A DNA stretch of 64,000 nt from JBAOHV01 sp964450685. GTDB taxonomy: Bacteria; Actinomycetota; Acidimicrobiia; Acidimicrobiales; Microtrichaceae. Location: the NCBI GenBank assembly GCA_964450685.1, contig CAYVDN010000012.1:16085-80084 (forward strand). Reading direction: 5' to 3'. Positions 38,171-46,412 of the stretch are shown here, piece after piece. The notes beneath the pieces were generated by a model that was given only the letters and a program-made list of their open reading frames with translations, did no database searches and was not told the origin of the DNA. How positions within the stretch are numbered: position 1 is the first letter of the stretch; each line of letters opens with the position of its first letter. The position numbers were made by a program, and so were the translations under genes.

Positions 38171-39333
38171 CCGGAGATGCTGCCGTGAGCGCCGGGACCG
38201 CGACCGGTCCGCTGGCCGATCTGCGCGTGATCGACGTCGCGACGGTCGTGGCGGGACCGGGCTGTGCCCGCTATCTGGCCGACTTCGGTGCCGACGTGAT
38301 CAAGGTCGAACGACCCGGCGGTGACACCGTCCGCGACCTGGGTTGGAAGGACCCGCGCGACGACACGTCGGTGTGGTGGAAGATCGTCAGCCGCAACAAG
38401 CGCACCATCGAACTGGACCTGAAGGACCCAGAGGACCTGGCGGTGATGCGGACACTGTGCGACTCGGCCGACGTCCTGGTCGAGAACTTCCGCCCCGGCA
38501 CCCTCGAAAGGCTGGGTCTGGGCCCCGACGTGCTCCACAGGACCAACCCCGACCTGGTCATCACGCGGGTCACCGGGTTCGGCCAGAGCGGCCCCTACAA
38601 GGACAGAGCCGCGTTCGCCACCCAGGCCGAGGCCCTGTCGGGGTTCGCCGCCATCAACGGTGAACCAGACGGTGCTCCACTGCTGCCGCCGATCGCGCTG
38701 ACCGACGAGGTGACGGCGATCGTCGCCGCGTTCGCGACGATGGTCGCGGTCCACTCGGGAGTCGGCCAAGTCGTCGACGTGAACCTGATGGAGTCGATGC
38801 TGCAGATGATGGGTCCGCTCGTTCCCCTCTACGGGATGTTCGGCCAGACCCAGGAGCGTCTCGGAGCGGGCATCCCGTACACGGTGCCGCGCAACACTTA
38901 CCGCTGCTCCGACGGGCACTGGGTCGCGGTGTCGTCCAGCGCCGAGACCGTCGCCCAGAGAGTGCTGGAGCTGATCGGGCTCGACGGTGACGACCGCTTC
39001 GTCGGTTTCGACGGACGGGTCGAGCACCGGGAGCTGATCGACGACCGGCTCGGCGCATGGGTCGCCGAACGGACACGTGACCAGGTGCTCGCCGAGTTCG
39101 AACGGGTCAACGCCGCGGTGGCGCCCGTGTACGACATGGCCGACATCTTCGCCGACCCCCACTACCGCGATCGCGGTGCCATCACCACGGTCGATGGCGT
39201 CCCGATGCCCGAGGTCGTGGCACGACTGTCGGCCACGCCGGGGCGCGTGCGCTGGGCCGGCCGGGGAATCGATGCCGATGGCGACCAGTTGCGTGCCGAT
39301 CTGGCGGCGGAGCATCGCGCCGAGGTCCGCTAG
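38167..39333 (+). CDS. CoA transferase, class III (CaiB/BaiF family)
   Basis: A 388-residue class III CoA transferase: DLRVIDVATVVAGPGCARYLADFGADVIKVE (as blocks), WWKIVSRNKRTIELDLK, LVENFRPGTLERLGLG and VTGFGQSGPYKDR are the family's CoA-binding signatures. The catalytic Asp is expected in VVDVNLMESML. Such enzymes move CoA between an acid and an acyl-CoA without a covalent phosphate step. The best guess is a transferase for carnitine-, formyl-, or steroid-like acids; the true substrate is unknown. The GTG start overlaps the phosphoesterase stop, so the two are co-translated. Confidence 0.92.
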   Translation: MTGDAAVSAGTATGPLADLRVIDVATVVAGPGCARYLADFGADVIKVERPGGDTVRDLGWKDPRDDTSVWWKIVSRNKRTIELDLKDPEDLAVMRTLCDSADVLVENFRPGTLERLGLGPDVLHRTNPDLVITRVTGFGQSGPYKDRAAFATQAEALSGFAAINGEPDGAPLLPPIALTDEVTAIVAAFATMVAVHSGVGQVVDVNLMESMLQMMGPLVPLYGMFGQTQERLGAGIPYTVPRNTYRCSDGHWVAVSSSAETVAQRVLELIGLDGDDRFVGFDGRVEHRELIDDRLGAWVAERTRDQVLAEFERVNAAVAPVYDMADIFADPHYRDRGAITTVDGVPMPEVVARLSATPGRVRWAGRGIDADGDQLRADLAAEHRAEVR

Positions 39334-39385
39334 AGCTGAAACCACTCGTCGCGGGTACGGGCAACGGGGGCGATTGCCGGGCCGA

Positions 39386-40420
39386 TTACTCGGCGATGGC
39401 GACCTCGATTCGGTCCTGCTTCCACTCCCGCGCCGAGCCCAGCGCCAGGTGCGCCTGTTCCAGGAGCTCATCGGCAGAGAACGCGTGCGCCGGATAGCAG
39501 GCGACGCCGGCCCACATTGTGTGGTTGCCGAACCGGCTCACCAGGTTCCGGCGTACCCGCTCGACGGTCCAGACTGCCCCGTTCTCGGGGGTGTCCTCGA
39601 GGATGATCGCGAACGTGCCGTTCGTGAGGCGGCAGGCGGTGTCGGCGTCGCGGACGGTCTCGCGGATCGACTGCGCGGCCTTCGCCGGGTCGGCGGGCGA
39701 CGAAGTCGCAGAACCGACCCCTTCGTGAGCATCGATAAGAGCTATCGCCACCGGACGCAGGTGGCGCCGTGCGGATGCGATCCGGGCGTCCAGGGCAACT
39801 CGGAAGTACGCCTCCGAGAAGAGCTGCGACGCTTGATCGGTGAGCGCCGACATGTCGCTCCCTCCGGCCGTCGGTACACCACTGGGGGGCTGGGACGGGA
39901 TCTGGGAGAGACCTGCCCCGGCTGCCAAAGGCTCGTCCGGCACTGTTGGTGCCGAATGCCCTGTTGGTGCCGCCTGGACCGTGGGTGGTGCCGCCACGGA
40001 AGGGGGACTCGCGGCAGCGGCGATCGCTACCGCAGCGGCAGCCCCGGCCTCTTCCGCTCGACGCTTGGCAGCGGCCAGCTCGGACTTCAGTTGTTCGATT
40101 CGTTCGCCGTCGGCCCGCAGTCGTTCCTGGTCGCCAGCGGCCTGCGAACGCAGCGCGTCGCGCTCGGCAGTGATCTCGTCCGTCATCGAGCCCGAGTCGT
40201 TGTCACCGCCGGTCACTCCGAGTGACAGCGCACCGGCGCTCAGCGCCAGCAGACCGGCTATGAGCCCGGCGACCGGTGCTTCGAACACCAATGCCAGGAC
40301 ACCGACGACGGCTCCGACCACTCCGACCACGAACGCGATTGCACGGCTGTTCACCACGTGTCTCCCATCGGCGCGTACGGGGCTGGGGTGAAGCTTTGGC
40401 GACGTGTCAGTCACCTGCAT
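39386..40420 (-). CDS. Membrane protein with degenerate GGDEF domain
   Basis: A 344-residue protein. Two hydrophobic segments near residues 28-70 (AIAFVVGVVGAVVGVLALVF, APVAGLIAGLLALSAGALSL) anchor it in the membrane. A coiled coil (about 80-120) and a Pro/Ala-rich linker follow, then a GGDEF-like domain (about 195-335). The signature segment that should read R-x-GG(D/E)EF is RLTNGTFAIILED, so the metal and substrate residues are missing and it is unlikely to make c-di-GMP. The rest of the fold (ALIDAHEGVG, DTACRL, RVRRNLVSRFG, WAGVACYPA) is preserved. A role as a binding or scaffold domain is inferred. Confidence 0.8.
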   Translation of the reverse strand: MQVTDTSPKLHPSPVRADGRHVVNSRAIAFVVGVVGAVVGVLALVFEAPVAGLIAGLLALSAGALSLGVTGGDNDSGSMTDEITAERDALRSQAAGDQERLRADGERIEQLKSELAAAKRRAEEAGAAAAVAIAAAASPPSVAAPPTVQAAPTGHSAPTVPDEPLAAGAGLSQIPSQPPSGVPTAGGSDMSALTDQASQLFSEAYFRVALDARIASARRHLRPVAIALIDAHEGVGSATSSPADPAKAAQSIRETVRDADTACRLTNGTFAIILEDTPENGAVWTVERVRRNLVSRFGNHTMWAGVACYPAHAFSADELLEQAHLALGSAREWKQDRIEVAIAE

Positions 40421-40687
40421 CGGAACAACCGTAGTTCGGTCCGACGCGACGACAGCCGGACCCTCGGTCCGGCCGTTCTGGTTCTCAGCGTTCACAGCGT
40501 CGGGGCGGAGCGGAGGCCACGGAGGCTGCCAGCACCTGGGAAGCGCTGGAGGCATACGTTGGAGGGAGAGTGTGATCCCCGCCCCATGTGCCCCGGCTGT
40601 GTGCCGATGGGGGCGAAACCACCGGCACAAGTAGTATCGGCAGCTACCCGCCTCACTTGAGCGCGAATTCCGAGTCGCCCGGAGCGG
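40421..40687. other. Divergent intergenic region
   Basis: This 267-base gap lies between the divergent starts of the degenerate GGDEF gene and a small membrane protein. It contains an inverted repeat CCGGACC-CTC-GGTCCGG and a possible -10 hexamer TAGTAT near 40628. I see no RNA gene or other element. Confidence 0.4.
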
Positions 40688-40984
40688 TTGGAGCGAGGGA
40701 CTTTGCAGACGCTGTCCGAGCTGGTTCGACACACACACCCGGAACTGCTGAGGATCACCGCACAGCAGGACGACAGCCAGCTGTTCCTGGGCAAGGACTT
40801 CCTGCCGTGGATGATCCTGGCGTTCGGTGCGGCGATGGTCGTTGGTCCCTTGTACGCGCTCGTGCGACCTCCCCAGACACCAGATGGTGAGGAGCCTCGC
40901 ACGGTTCCGATCGGGCGCACGATGGGAATGGTGGTGGTCGGACTGATCGCCGCGGTCTGGGGTCTGGCGAGCCTGATCAGTTGA
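40688..40984 (+). CDS. Small two-TM membrane protein, unknown function
   Basis: A 98-residue protein. Residues about 1-35 are soluble (TLSELVRHTHPELLRITAQQ), followed by two transmembrane segments (WMILAFGAAMVVGPLYALV and MVVVGLIAAVWGLASLI) joined by a charged loop that carries PPQTPDGEEP. The start is a TTG at 40688, or another TTG at 40703; neither has a clear ribosome-binding site. I do not recognise the family. It is divergent from the degenerate GGDEF gene and converges on the secreted peptidase. Confidence 0.55.
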   Translation: MERGTLQTLSELVRHTHPELLRITAQQDDSQLFLGKDFLPWMILAFGAAMVVGPLYALVRPPQTPDGEEPRTVPIGRTMGMVVVGLIAAVWGLASLIS

Positions 40985-41005
40985 GCGGCGTCCAGGCGGC
41001 GATCA

Positions 41006-42757
41006 TCAGTTGCCGGCGGTCGCGCATCGCATCGCCTGAGCCGTCACCAGTCGGGCGAGCTTCTCCTGGTCGCCGCTCAACACGAGCTCGTTGAAGGCCG
41101 ACTCGCCGAGATCGTCGATGATGCCGTCCACTACGCAAGCGGCGACCTCTGCCGGCAGGCCGGCTGACTCCATCTGGCTCACGACCTCGTCACGCAGCGG
41201 GGTGAACGACGCTTCCTGGGACTGAGCGGGGCAGCGTGTACCGGCTGCCGGAAGCACCAGGTCCACCAGGTAGTCGACGACTGCCTGCTCGATGCAGCTC
41301 CCTCCGCGCAGGAAGGCCGTGTGACCGTCGCCCTCGTAGGTCAACAGCACAGAACCCTCGAGTGCCGCTGACATCTGCTCAGACCACTCATACGGTGTCG
41401 CCGGGTCTCCCACGGTGCCGACCACAAGCACAGGTGCTGAACCGGTGCCGGTGATCGTCGGTAGGGGATTGGCGGCCATCGGCCAGTCCAGACAGCTGAA
41501 GGTGCCGAACGCAGTGAGCCCACCGAAGGTCTCGGAGCTGGCGGCGATCCTCTCGGATGCGTCGGTTGCCTCATCGACAGACGGCCGTTCGGTGGTGTCC
41601 GCACACGAGACCATCGTCTGCGCGTCACTCGAGTTGTCATAGGACCCGTCGGGTTCGCGGCCTGTCTGTCGGTCGACGAGTGTGAGCAGGGCAGCCGCGC
41701 CTCCGTCGTCGATGTCCGCGATCGACGTGGCGAGCGTCCCCCAGAGCGTCGTGTCGTAGAGGGCGGTGGCGATGGCCAGGTCGAACAGGTCGGAGCTCAG
41801 CTCGCGTCGGCCGGATCCGGTATCGACCACGACGGGCGACGACTCTAGACGGGCCCGGGTCTGGTCGATCGTCGCGGCCGAGTCAGGGCCGATCGCGCAC
41901 TGCGCGTCGGCGTCGCACGCGTCCACGAAGCTGGCAAAGGTCCGATCGAAGCCCTGCGCCTGGGCTGTCAGCTGCGCCTCGGTGTCTGCTGATGGACTGA
42001 CCGAGCCGTCCAGCACGAGCGCCCGGACCCGTTCGGGGAACAGCGTCGCGTACACCGCGCCGATGGACGTGCCGTAGGAGAAGCCGATGTAGCTGAGCTG
42101 CTCGTCGCCGAGTGCCGCGCGCAGCTGGTCCAGGTCGGCTGCCACATCGGCGGTGCTCATGTGCTCGATCAGCTCACCCGATCGCTGCTCGCAGCCCTCG
42201 CGGAACTCAGCCTGCTCATCGAGTGCCCTCTGCAGCTCTTCCTCATCGTCCGGTGTGAGGTCGCCAGAGAGGGACTCGTCCTTGGTCTCGTCGTCCACGC
42301 AGTGCACAGGGGTGCTCGCAGCTACACCGCGCGGGTCGAACGAGACCAGGTCGAACCGGTCCGTCAGCGACGCGGGGAACATCGAGGCAGAGTTGGTCAG
42401 GTACTCGACACCCGACCCGCCGGGGCCACCGGGGTTGAGTACCAACGAGCCGATGCGCTCGGATTCGGTGCCAGTGGAGGGGTAGCGGGCGACGGCGAGA
42501 TCGAGGGTTTCGCCGTCGGCATCCGCAGGGTCTACCGGAACGGCGAGTGTCGCGCACTCCAGACCAGCGAGGGACGCCAACTGGTCGGCACAGCGACCGA
42601 AGCTCAGCCCGTCCTCGGACGTTCCGGCAGCGCTCGTCGACGACTGGTCGCGTGGGGCCGATTGCTTGGCCGTTGAACTGCTGTTCTGGGACGGGAAGCA
42701 ACCCGTGAGCGCGACGAGCAGAACCACGGCGAGGGGCGACCAGCGAGTAGGGGACAC
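41006..42757 (-). CDS. Secreted lipoprotein peptidase, S33 / TAP-like alpha/beta hydrolase
   Basis: A 583-residue exported alpha/beta hydrolase. The GTG at 42757 gives a neat lipoprotein signal (LLVALTGC, Cys20), so it is preferred over the ATG at 42811. Catalytic features: the oxyanion LNPGGPGGSG, FDPRGV, the nucleophile Ser in GFSYGTSIGAVYA, and the TAP-like C-terminal domain with Asp in VGTVGDPATPYEW and His in YEGDGHTAFLRG. A Cys in GGSCIEQAV and further Cys residues suggest disulfides. It resembles streptomycete tripeptidyl aminopeptidases and mycobacterial SlpE-type lipoproteins. It probably cleaves N-terminal peptides outside the membrane. It is divergent from the asparaginase gene. 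Confidence 0.88.
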   Translation of the reverse strand: MSPTRWSPLAVVLLVALTGCFPSQNSSSTAKQSAPRDQSSTSAAGTSEDGLSFGRCADQLASLAGLECATLAVPVDPADADGETLDLAVARYPSTGTESERIGSLVLNPGGPGGSGVEYLTNSASMFPASLTDRFDLVSFDPRGVAASTPVHCVDDETKDESLSGDLTPDDEEELQRALDEQAEFREGCEQRSGELIEHMSTADVAADLDQLRAALGDEQLSYIGFSYGTSIGAVYATLFPERVRALVLDGSVSPSADTEAQLTAQAQGFDRTFASFVDACDADAQCAIGPDSAATIDQTRARLESSPVVVDTGSGRRELSSDLFDLAIATALYDTTLWGTLATSIADIDDGGAAALLTLVDRQTGREPDGSYDNSSDAQTMVSCADTTERPSVDEATDASERIAASSETFGGLTAFGTFSCLDWPMAANPLPTITGTGSAPVLVVGTVGDPATPYEWSEQMSAALEGSVLLTYEGDGHTAFLRGGSCIEQAVVDYLVDLVLPAAGTRCPAQSQEASFTPLRDEVVSQMESAGLPAEVAACVVDGIIDDLGESAFNELVLSGDQEKLARLVTAQAMRCATAGN

Positions 42758-42844
42758 GGGCTCGAAGGCTACCGATGCCCGACGGGGATCGGCCGGCGTC
42801 GCCCAAGGCATCCTCAGCTTCGGCCTGGCGCCTACCATCCGGCG

Positions 42845-43870
42845 ATGGCCGTAGCCCTGATAGCCACCGGCGGGACGATCGCCTCCACCCGCGGTGACGG
42901 CGGGGTGACCGCGACTCTGACCGGTCGTGACCTGGTGGACCTGCTCGACCCCGGTGCGCTCGGTGGTGCAGTCGCAGTCGACCAGGTCGAGGTGGTCGAT
43001 GTCCCGGTCCCCGGTAGCTGGAACATGTCGACCGAGCGGGCTGCGGAGGTTGTGGGTACGGCCGCCGACGCCATCGCCGGTGGGGCCGACGGGGTGGTCA
43101 TCACCCACGGCACCGACGTGCTCGAGGAGACAGCGTGGCTGGCCGAGCTGCTGGTGCGGTCGCGCAACGACGCACCGGTGGTCATGTGCGCAGCGATGCG
43201 ACACGCGTCGGAGTTCGCCGGTGACGGGCCCCGCAACCTCGCCGACGCACTGCGAGTCGCCGCCGACCCGACTGCACGTGGTCGCGGGGTGATGGTGTGC
43301 GCCAACGGCGAGCTGCATCACGCCCGGTGGGTGACCAAGACCCACACGACAGCGGTGAGCACGTTCGAGTCGCCGGGCAGGGGTCCGATCGGTGAGGTGG
43401 GCGAACACGACGCGAGGTTCATCGCGCCGTCGCCGGACCCGCCGCCGGCGCTCGACTGTCGCCTCGACTCGACCGTTCCCGTCATCGGTTCGCACTGGGG
43501 TGTGGATCCAGAGCTCGTCGGCTGGTATCTCGAGCGCGGCGTCGATGGGATCGTGGTCGAGGGCTCCGGAGCAGGAAACGTGAACGGCGCCTTGGTCGAC
43601 GGGTTGCTCCGGGCCCTGGAGCGCGGCAAGCCCGTGGTCGTGGCCAGTCGCTGCCGTCGCGGTGAGGTCACCCCGATATACGGAGGGTCGGGTGGATTCG
43701 CCACCCTGCATGCGGCCGGTGCGCTCTCGTCGCACGGGCTGGGTGCAGGCAAGGCCCGCCTGGCATTGCAGGTGGCCCTGGGGGCGTCCGCGGTGTCGGA
43801 GGTACCCATGGACACCCCTGCGTTGTTCGAGCGCTTGACCACGTTCACCTGGGAGGCGACGCGGGTCTAG
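42845..43870 (+). CDS. Asparaginase
   Basis: A 341-residue L-asparaginase (asparaginase/glutaminase type) converting asparagine to aspartate and ammonia. The first catalytic Thr is in ALIATGGTIASTRG, the second with its Asp in VITHGTDVLEETAWL. The conserved Lys lies in HARWVTKTHTTAVSTF. VIGSHWGVDPELVGWYL and GIVVEGSGAGNVN complete the small-domain motifs. There is no signal peptide, so it is cytoplasmic (type I-like). The ATG starts 88 bases from the divergent peptidase start; a shared promoter region lies between. Kup follows after 67 bases on the same strand. Confidence 0.93.
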   Translation: MAVALIATGGTIASTRGDGGVTATLTGRDLVDLLDPGALGGAVAVDQVEVVDVPVPGSWNMSTERAAEVVGTAADAIAGGADGVVITHGTDVLEETAWLAELLVRSRNDAPVVMCAAMRHASEFAGDGPRNLADALRVAADPTARGRGVMVCANGELHHARWVTKTHTTAVSTFESPGRGPIGEVGEHDARFIAPSPDPPPALDCRLDSTVPVIGSHWGVDPELVGWYLERGVDGIVVEGSGAGNVNGALVDGLLRALERGKPVVVASRCRRGEVTPIYGGSGGFATLHAAGALSSHGLGAGKARLALQVALGASAVSEVPMDTPALFERLTTFTWEATRV

Positions 43871-43937
43871 CATCGCTGGGCTCCGCGGGCTGTGGGGCGC
43901 CGATGGTCTGACATGACCCGCAGGAGGTTCCGGACCG

Positions 43938-45818
43938 GTGAGTAGCCCAAGCGCGAACAAGGCGGGTCTCGGGGCGCTCACTCTCGGAGCGCTTGGGGTC
44001 GTCTACGGCGATATCGGAACCAGCCCGCTCTACTCGTTCCGCGAGACGTTCCACGGCGGGCACCTCAGGGTCACCGACGCCAACGTGATCGGCGCGTTGT
44101 CGCTCGTGCTGTGGGCGCTGATCATCATCGTGTCGATCAAGTACCTGCTGTACGTGCTCAGGGCCGACAACAACGGTGAGGGCGGCATCCTTGCTCTCAC
44201 GTCGTTGGTGTCACCCCAGCGAAGCAACGTCATCCCGAGTCGGCTCAAGTGGCTGGTGCTGATTGGGCTGTTCGGTACGGCGCTGCTCTACGGAGACGGT
44301 GTGATCACCCCTGCGATCTCCGTGCTGAGCGCCGTCGAGGGTCTCAAGGTGGTCGAACCCGACCTCAAGAGCTTCGTCGTGCCCATCGCGGTCGGGATCC
44401 TGGTGGCGCTGTTCATGGTCCAGAAGCGCGGCACCGGGGCCGTCGGCAAGGTGTTCGGCCCGATCATGATCGTCTGGTTCCTCACCCTCGGTGTGCTCGG
44501 CGTGTTCAACATGGCCAAGGACCTCTCGGTACTCGAGGCGTTCAACCCGCTCCACGGGCTCGACTACCTGGCCTCAAACGGCATGAGGGGCTTCCTGTCG
44601 CTCGGAAGCATCTTCCTCGTGGTCACCGGTGGTGAGGCGCTATACGCCGACATGGGGCACTTCGGGCGCCGACCGATCCGTGTCGGCTGGTTCTCGCTGG
44701 CGCTTCCGGCGCTCATCCTCAACTACCTGGGACAGGGAGCGCTTCTCACCCATGACGCCGAGGCGATCGAGAACCCGTTCTTCCTGATGGGCCCGCACTG
44801 GGCGCGGCCGATGCTCGTGGCGTTGGCGACCGCCGCGACGATCATCGCGTCGCAGGCGCTGATCTCAGGGGCCTACTCGATGACCGTCCAGGCGGTGCAG
44901 CTCGACTACCTGCCCCGTCTCGCGATCTCGCACACGTCCGCTTCGCACATGGGCCAGGTGTACGTGCCGATCGTCAACTGGTTGCTGATGATCGGTTCGA
45001 TCTCGCTGGTGCTCGGATTCCAGACGTCGTCGAACCTGGCGGCGGCTTACGGAATCGCAGTAACCGGGACCATGGGCGTGACGACGATCCTGATGGCCGC
45101 CTACGCCCACGACGCGTGGCAGTGGTCGCCGGCCAAGGTGGCGGTGGTGACCGTGCCGCTGCTCGTGATCGATCTGGCGTTCTTCGGGGCGAACGTCGCG
45201 AAGATCCCCCACGGCGGCTGGTTCCCGCTCGTCGTGGCCGCCGCGCTCATGTTGTCGATGACCACTTGGCGTACCGGGCGTCGCATCCTCGCTGAGCGGA
45301 TCCGTCGCGGTGACACACCGATCGAGGCCTTCCTGGAACAGGTGGCCGACCTCGGGCTGGCCCGGGTGCCCGGCACCGCGGTGTTCCTGTTCAAGGGCTC
45401 GGGCTCGGCCCCGCCGGCACTCATCACGAACGTCCGCCACAACCACGTGCTGCACGAGCGAGTGGTCCTGTTGTCGATCCTGACCGACGACGTGCCGGTC
45501 ACCGCGGACGAGGACCGCTGTGTCATCGACGACTTCGGCCAAGGTGTGTTCCAGGTGACGTTGCACTACGGCTTCATGGAGGAGCCCGATGTCGAGGCCT
45601 CGCTGTTGAAGATCGACGATCCTCGTCTTCCGATCGATGTCTCCTCGCTCACCTTCTTCCTGGGCCGTGAGACGGTGATCGCTTCGTCGCTGCCGGGCAT
45701 GGCGAACTGGCGTGAACGGATGTTCGCCTTCCAGATCCGCAGCGCTGCTAGTGCCGCACGATTCTTCCGCCTGCCAGCGGATCGCGTCGTCGAGGTCGGC
45801 TCGCAGGTCGAGATCTGA
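43938..45818 (+). CDS. kup: KUP system potassium uptake protein
   Basis: A 626-residue Kup/HAK/KT K+ transporter with about 12 transmembrane segments and a C-terminal cytoplasmic domain of about 150 residues. Signature blocks are LTLGALGVVYGDIGTSPLYSFRETF, LKYLLYVLRADNNGEGGILAL (as part), YGDGVITPAISVLSAVEGLK and GGEALYADMGHFG. The Asp and Glu residues needed for K+/H+ symport are visible in the first segments. The GTG start follows AGGAGG. The 67 bases upstream are too short for a ydaO/c-di-AMP riboswitch. Confidence 0.96.
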   Translation: MSSPSANKAGLGALTLGALGVVYGDIGTSPLYSFRETFHGGHLRVTDANVIGALSLVLWALIIIVSIKYLLYVLRADNNGEGGILALTSLVSPQRSNVIPSRLKWLVLIGLFGTALLYGDGVITPAISVLSAVEGLKVVEPDLKSFVVPIAVGILVALFMVQKRGTGAVGKVFGPIMIVWFLTLGVLGVFNMAKDLSVLEAFNPLHGLDYLASNGMRGFLSLGSIFLVVTGGEALYADMGHFGRRPIRVGWFSLALPALILNYLGQGALLTHDAEAIENPFFLMGPHWARPMLVALATAATIIASQALISGAYSMTVQAVQLDYLPRLAISHTSASHMGQVYVPIVNWLLMIGSISLVLGFQTSSNLAAAYGIAVTGTMGVTTILMAAYAHDAWQWSPAKVAVVTVPLLVIDLAFFGANVAKIPHGGWFPLVVAAALMLSMTTWRTGRRILAERIRRGDTPIEAFLEQVADLGLARVPGTAVFLFKGSGSAPPALITNVRHNHVLHERVVLLSILTDDVPVTADEDRCVIDDFGQGVFQVTLHYGFMEEPDVEASLLKIDDPRLPIDVSSLTFFLGRETVIASSLPGMANWRERMFAFQIRSAASAARFFRLPADRVVEVGSQVEI

Positions 45819-45894
45819 TCCCGGCGCTACGTTTGGTGATCGCCCGACACGCGGGCGTTCCGTCCACGACCAGACCCGAGCCCAGGAGACAACC

Positions 45895-46386
45895 ATGCCC
45901 GACCTGATTGCCATCGGCTACCCCGACACGACCACTGCCCTGTCAGCTCTCGACGAGGTCGGCCACCTCGCCCATGACCTGGTGATCCAGCCCGACGCCG
46001 CCGCCGCGATCATCCGCAGCGAGGACGGCAAGTTCCGCACCGTAACCAATCAGCACGAGGTCGGCGCCGGAGCCACCTGGGGGATGTTCTGGGGGTTCCT
46101 GTTCGGAATCCTCTTCTTCGTGCCAGTCCTCGGCCTGGCGCTCGGAGCGGCATTCGGTGCTCTCGGTGGCAAGCTCGCCAAGACGACGATCGACAAGCAG
46201 TTCCAGGAGCAGGTGCGAGCCCAGGTGCAGCCCGGGACCTCCGCGCTGTTCATGATCGTGGAGCAGATGACCACCGACAAGGCGCTCGCCGGACTGTCCA
46301 AATTCGGTGGTGAGGTCATCAAGACGTCGCTGTCCGCCGAGGACGAGGCCGAGATCCAGGCCGCCCTGCACGGGGACGCCTCCTGA
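45895..46386 (+). CDS. DUF1269 family membrane protein
   Basis: A 163-residue protein of the DUF1269 family. The N-terminus is a soluble ferredoxin-like part (LIAIGYPDTTTALSALDEV), the middle holds a hydrophobic hairpin (WGMFWGFLFGILFFVPVLGLALGAAFGALGGKL as two helices), and the C-terminal part (SALFMIVEQMTTDKALAGLSKFGG, IKTSLSAEDEAEIQAAL) repeats a beta-alpha-beta pattern. Such proteins occur in many actinobacteria and their function is not known. The ATG follows a strong ribosome-binding site CAGGAGA. It is transcribed in the same direction as kup, 76 bases after it. Confidence 0.85.
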   Translation: MPDLIAIGYPDTTTALSALDEVGHLAHDLVIQPDAAAAIIRSEDGKFRTVTNQHEVGAGATWGMFWGFLFGILFFVPVLGLALGAAFGALGGKLAKTTIDKQFQEQVRAQVQPGTSALFMIVEQMTTDKALAGLSKFGGEVIKTSLSAEDEAEIQAALHGDAS

Positions 46387-46412
46387 CACAGCTGCCTCCC
46401 GCGCACGCCGAC

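Noticed and set aside
43871..43937. A c-di-AMP (ydaO) riboswitch ahead of kup
   Set aside because: Only 67 bases separate the asparaginase stop from the kup start, too short for that riboswitch, and no matching pattern is seen.
41006..43981. A 991-codon minus-strand open frame
   Set aside because: Only the part from 42757 (or 42811) down encodes the peptidase; the upstream extension is antisense to the asparaginase gene.
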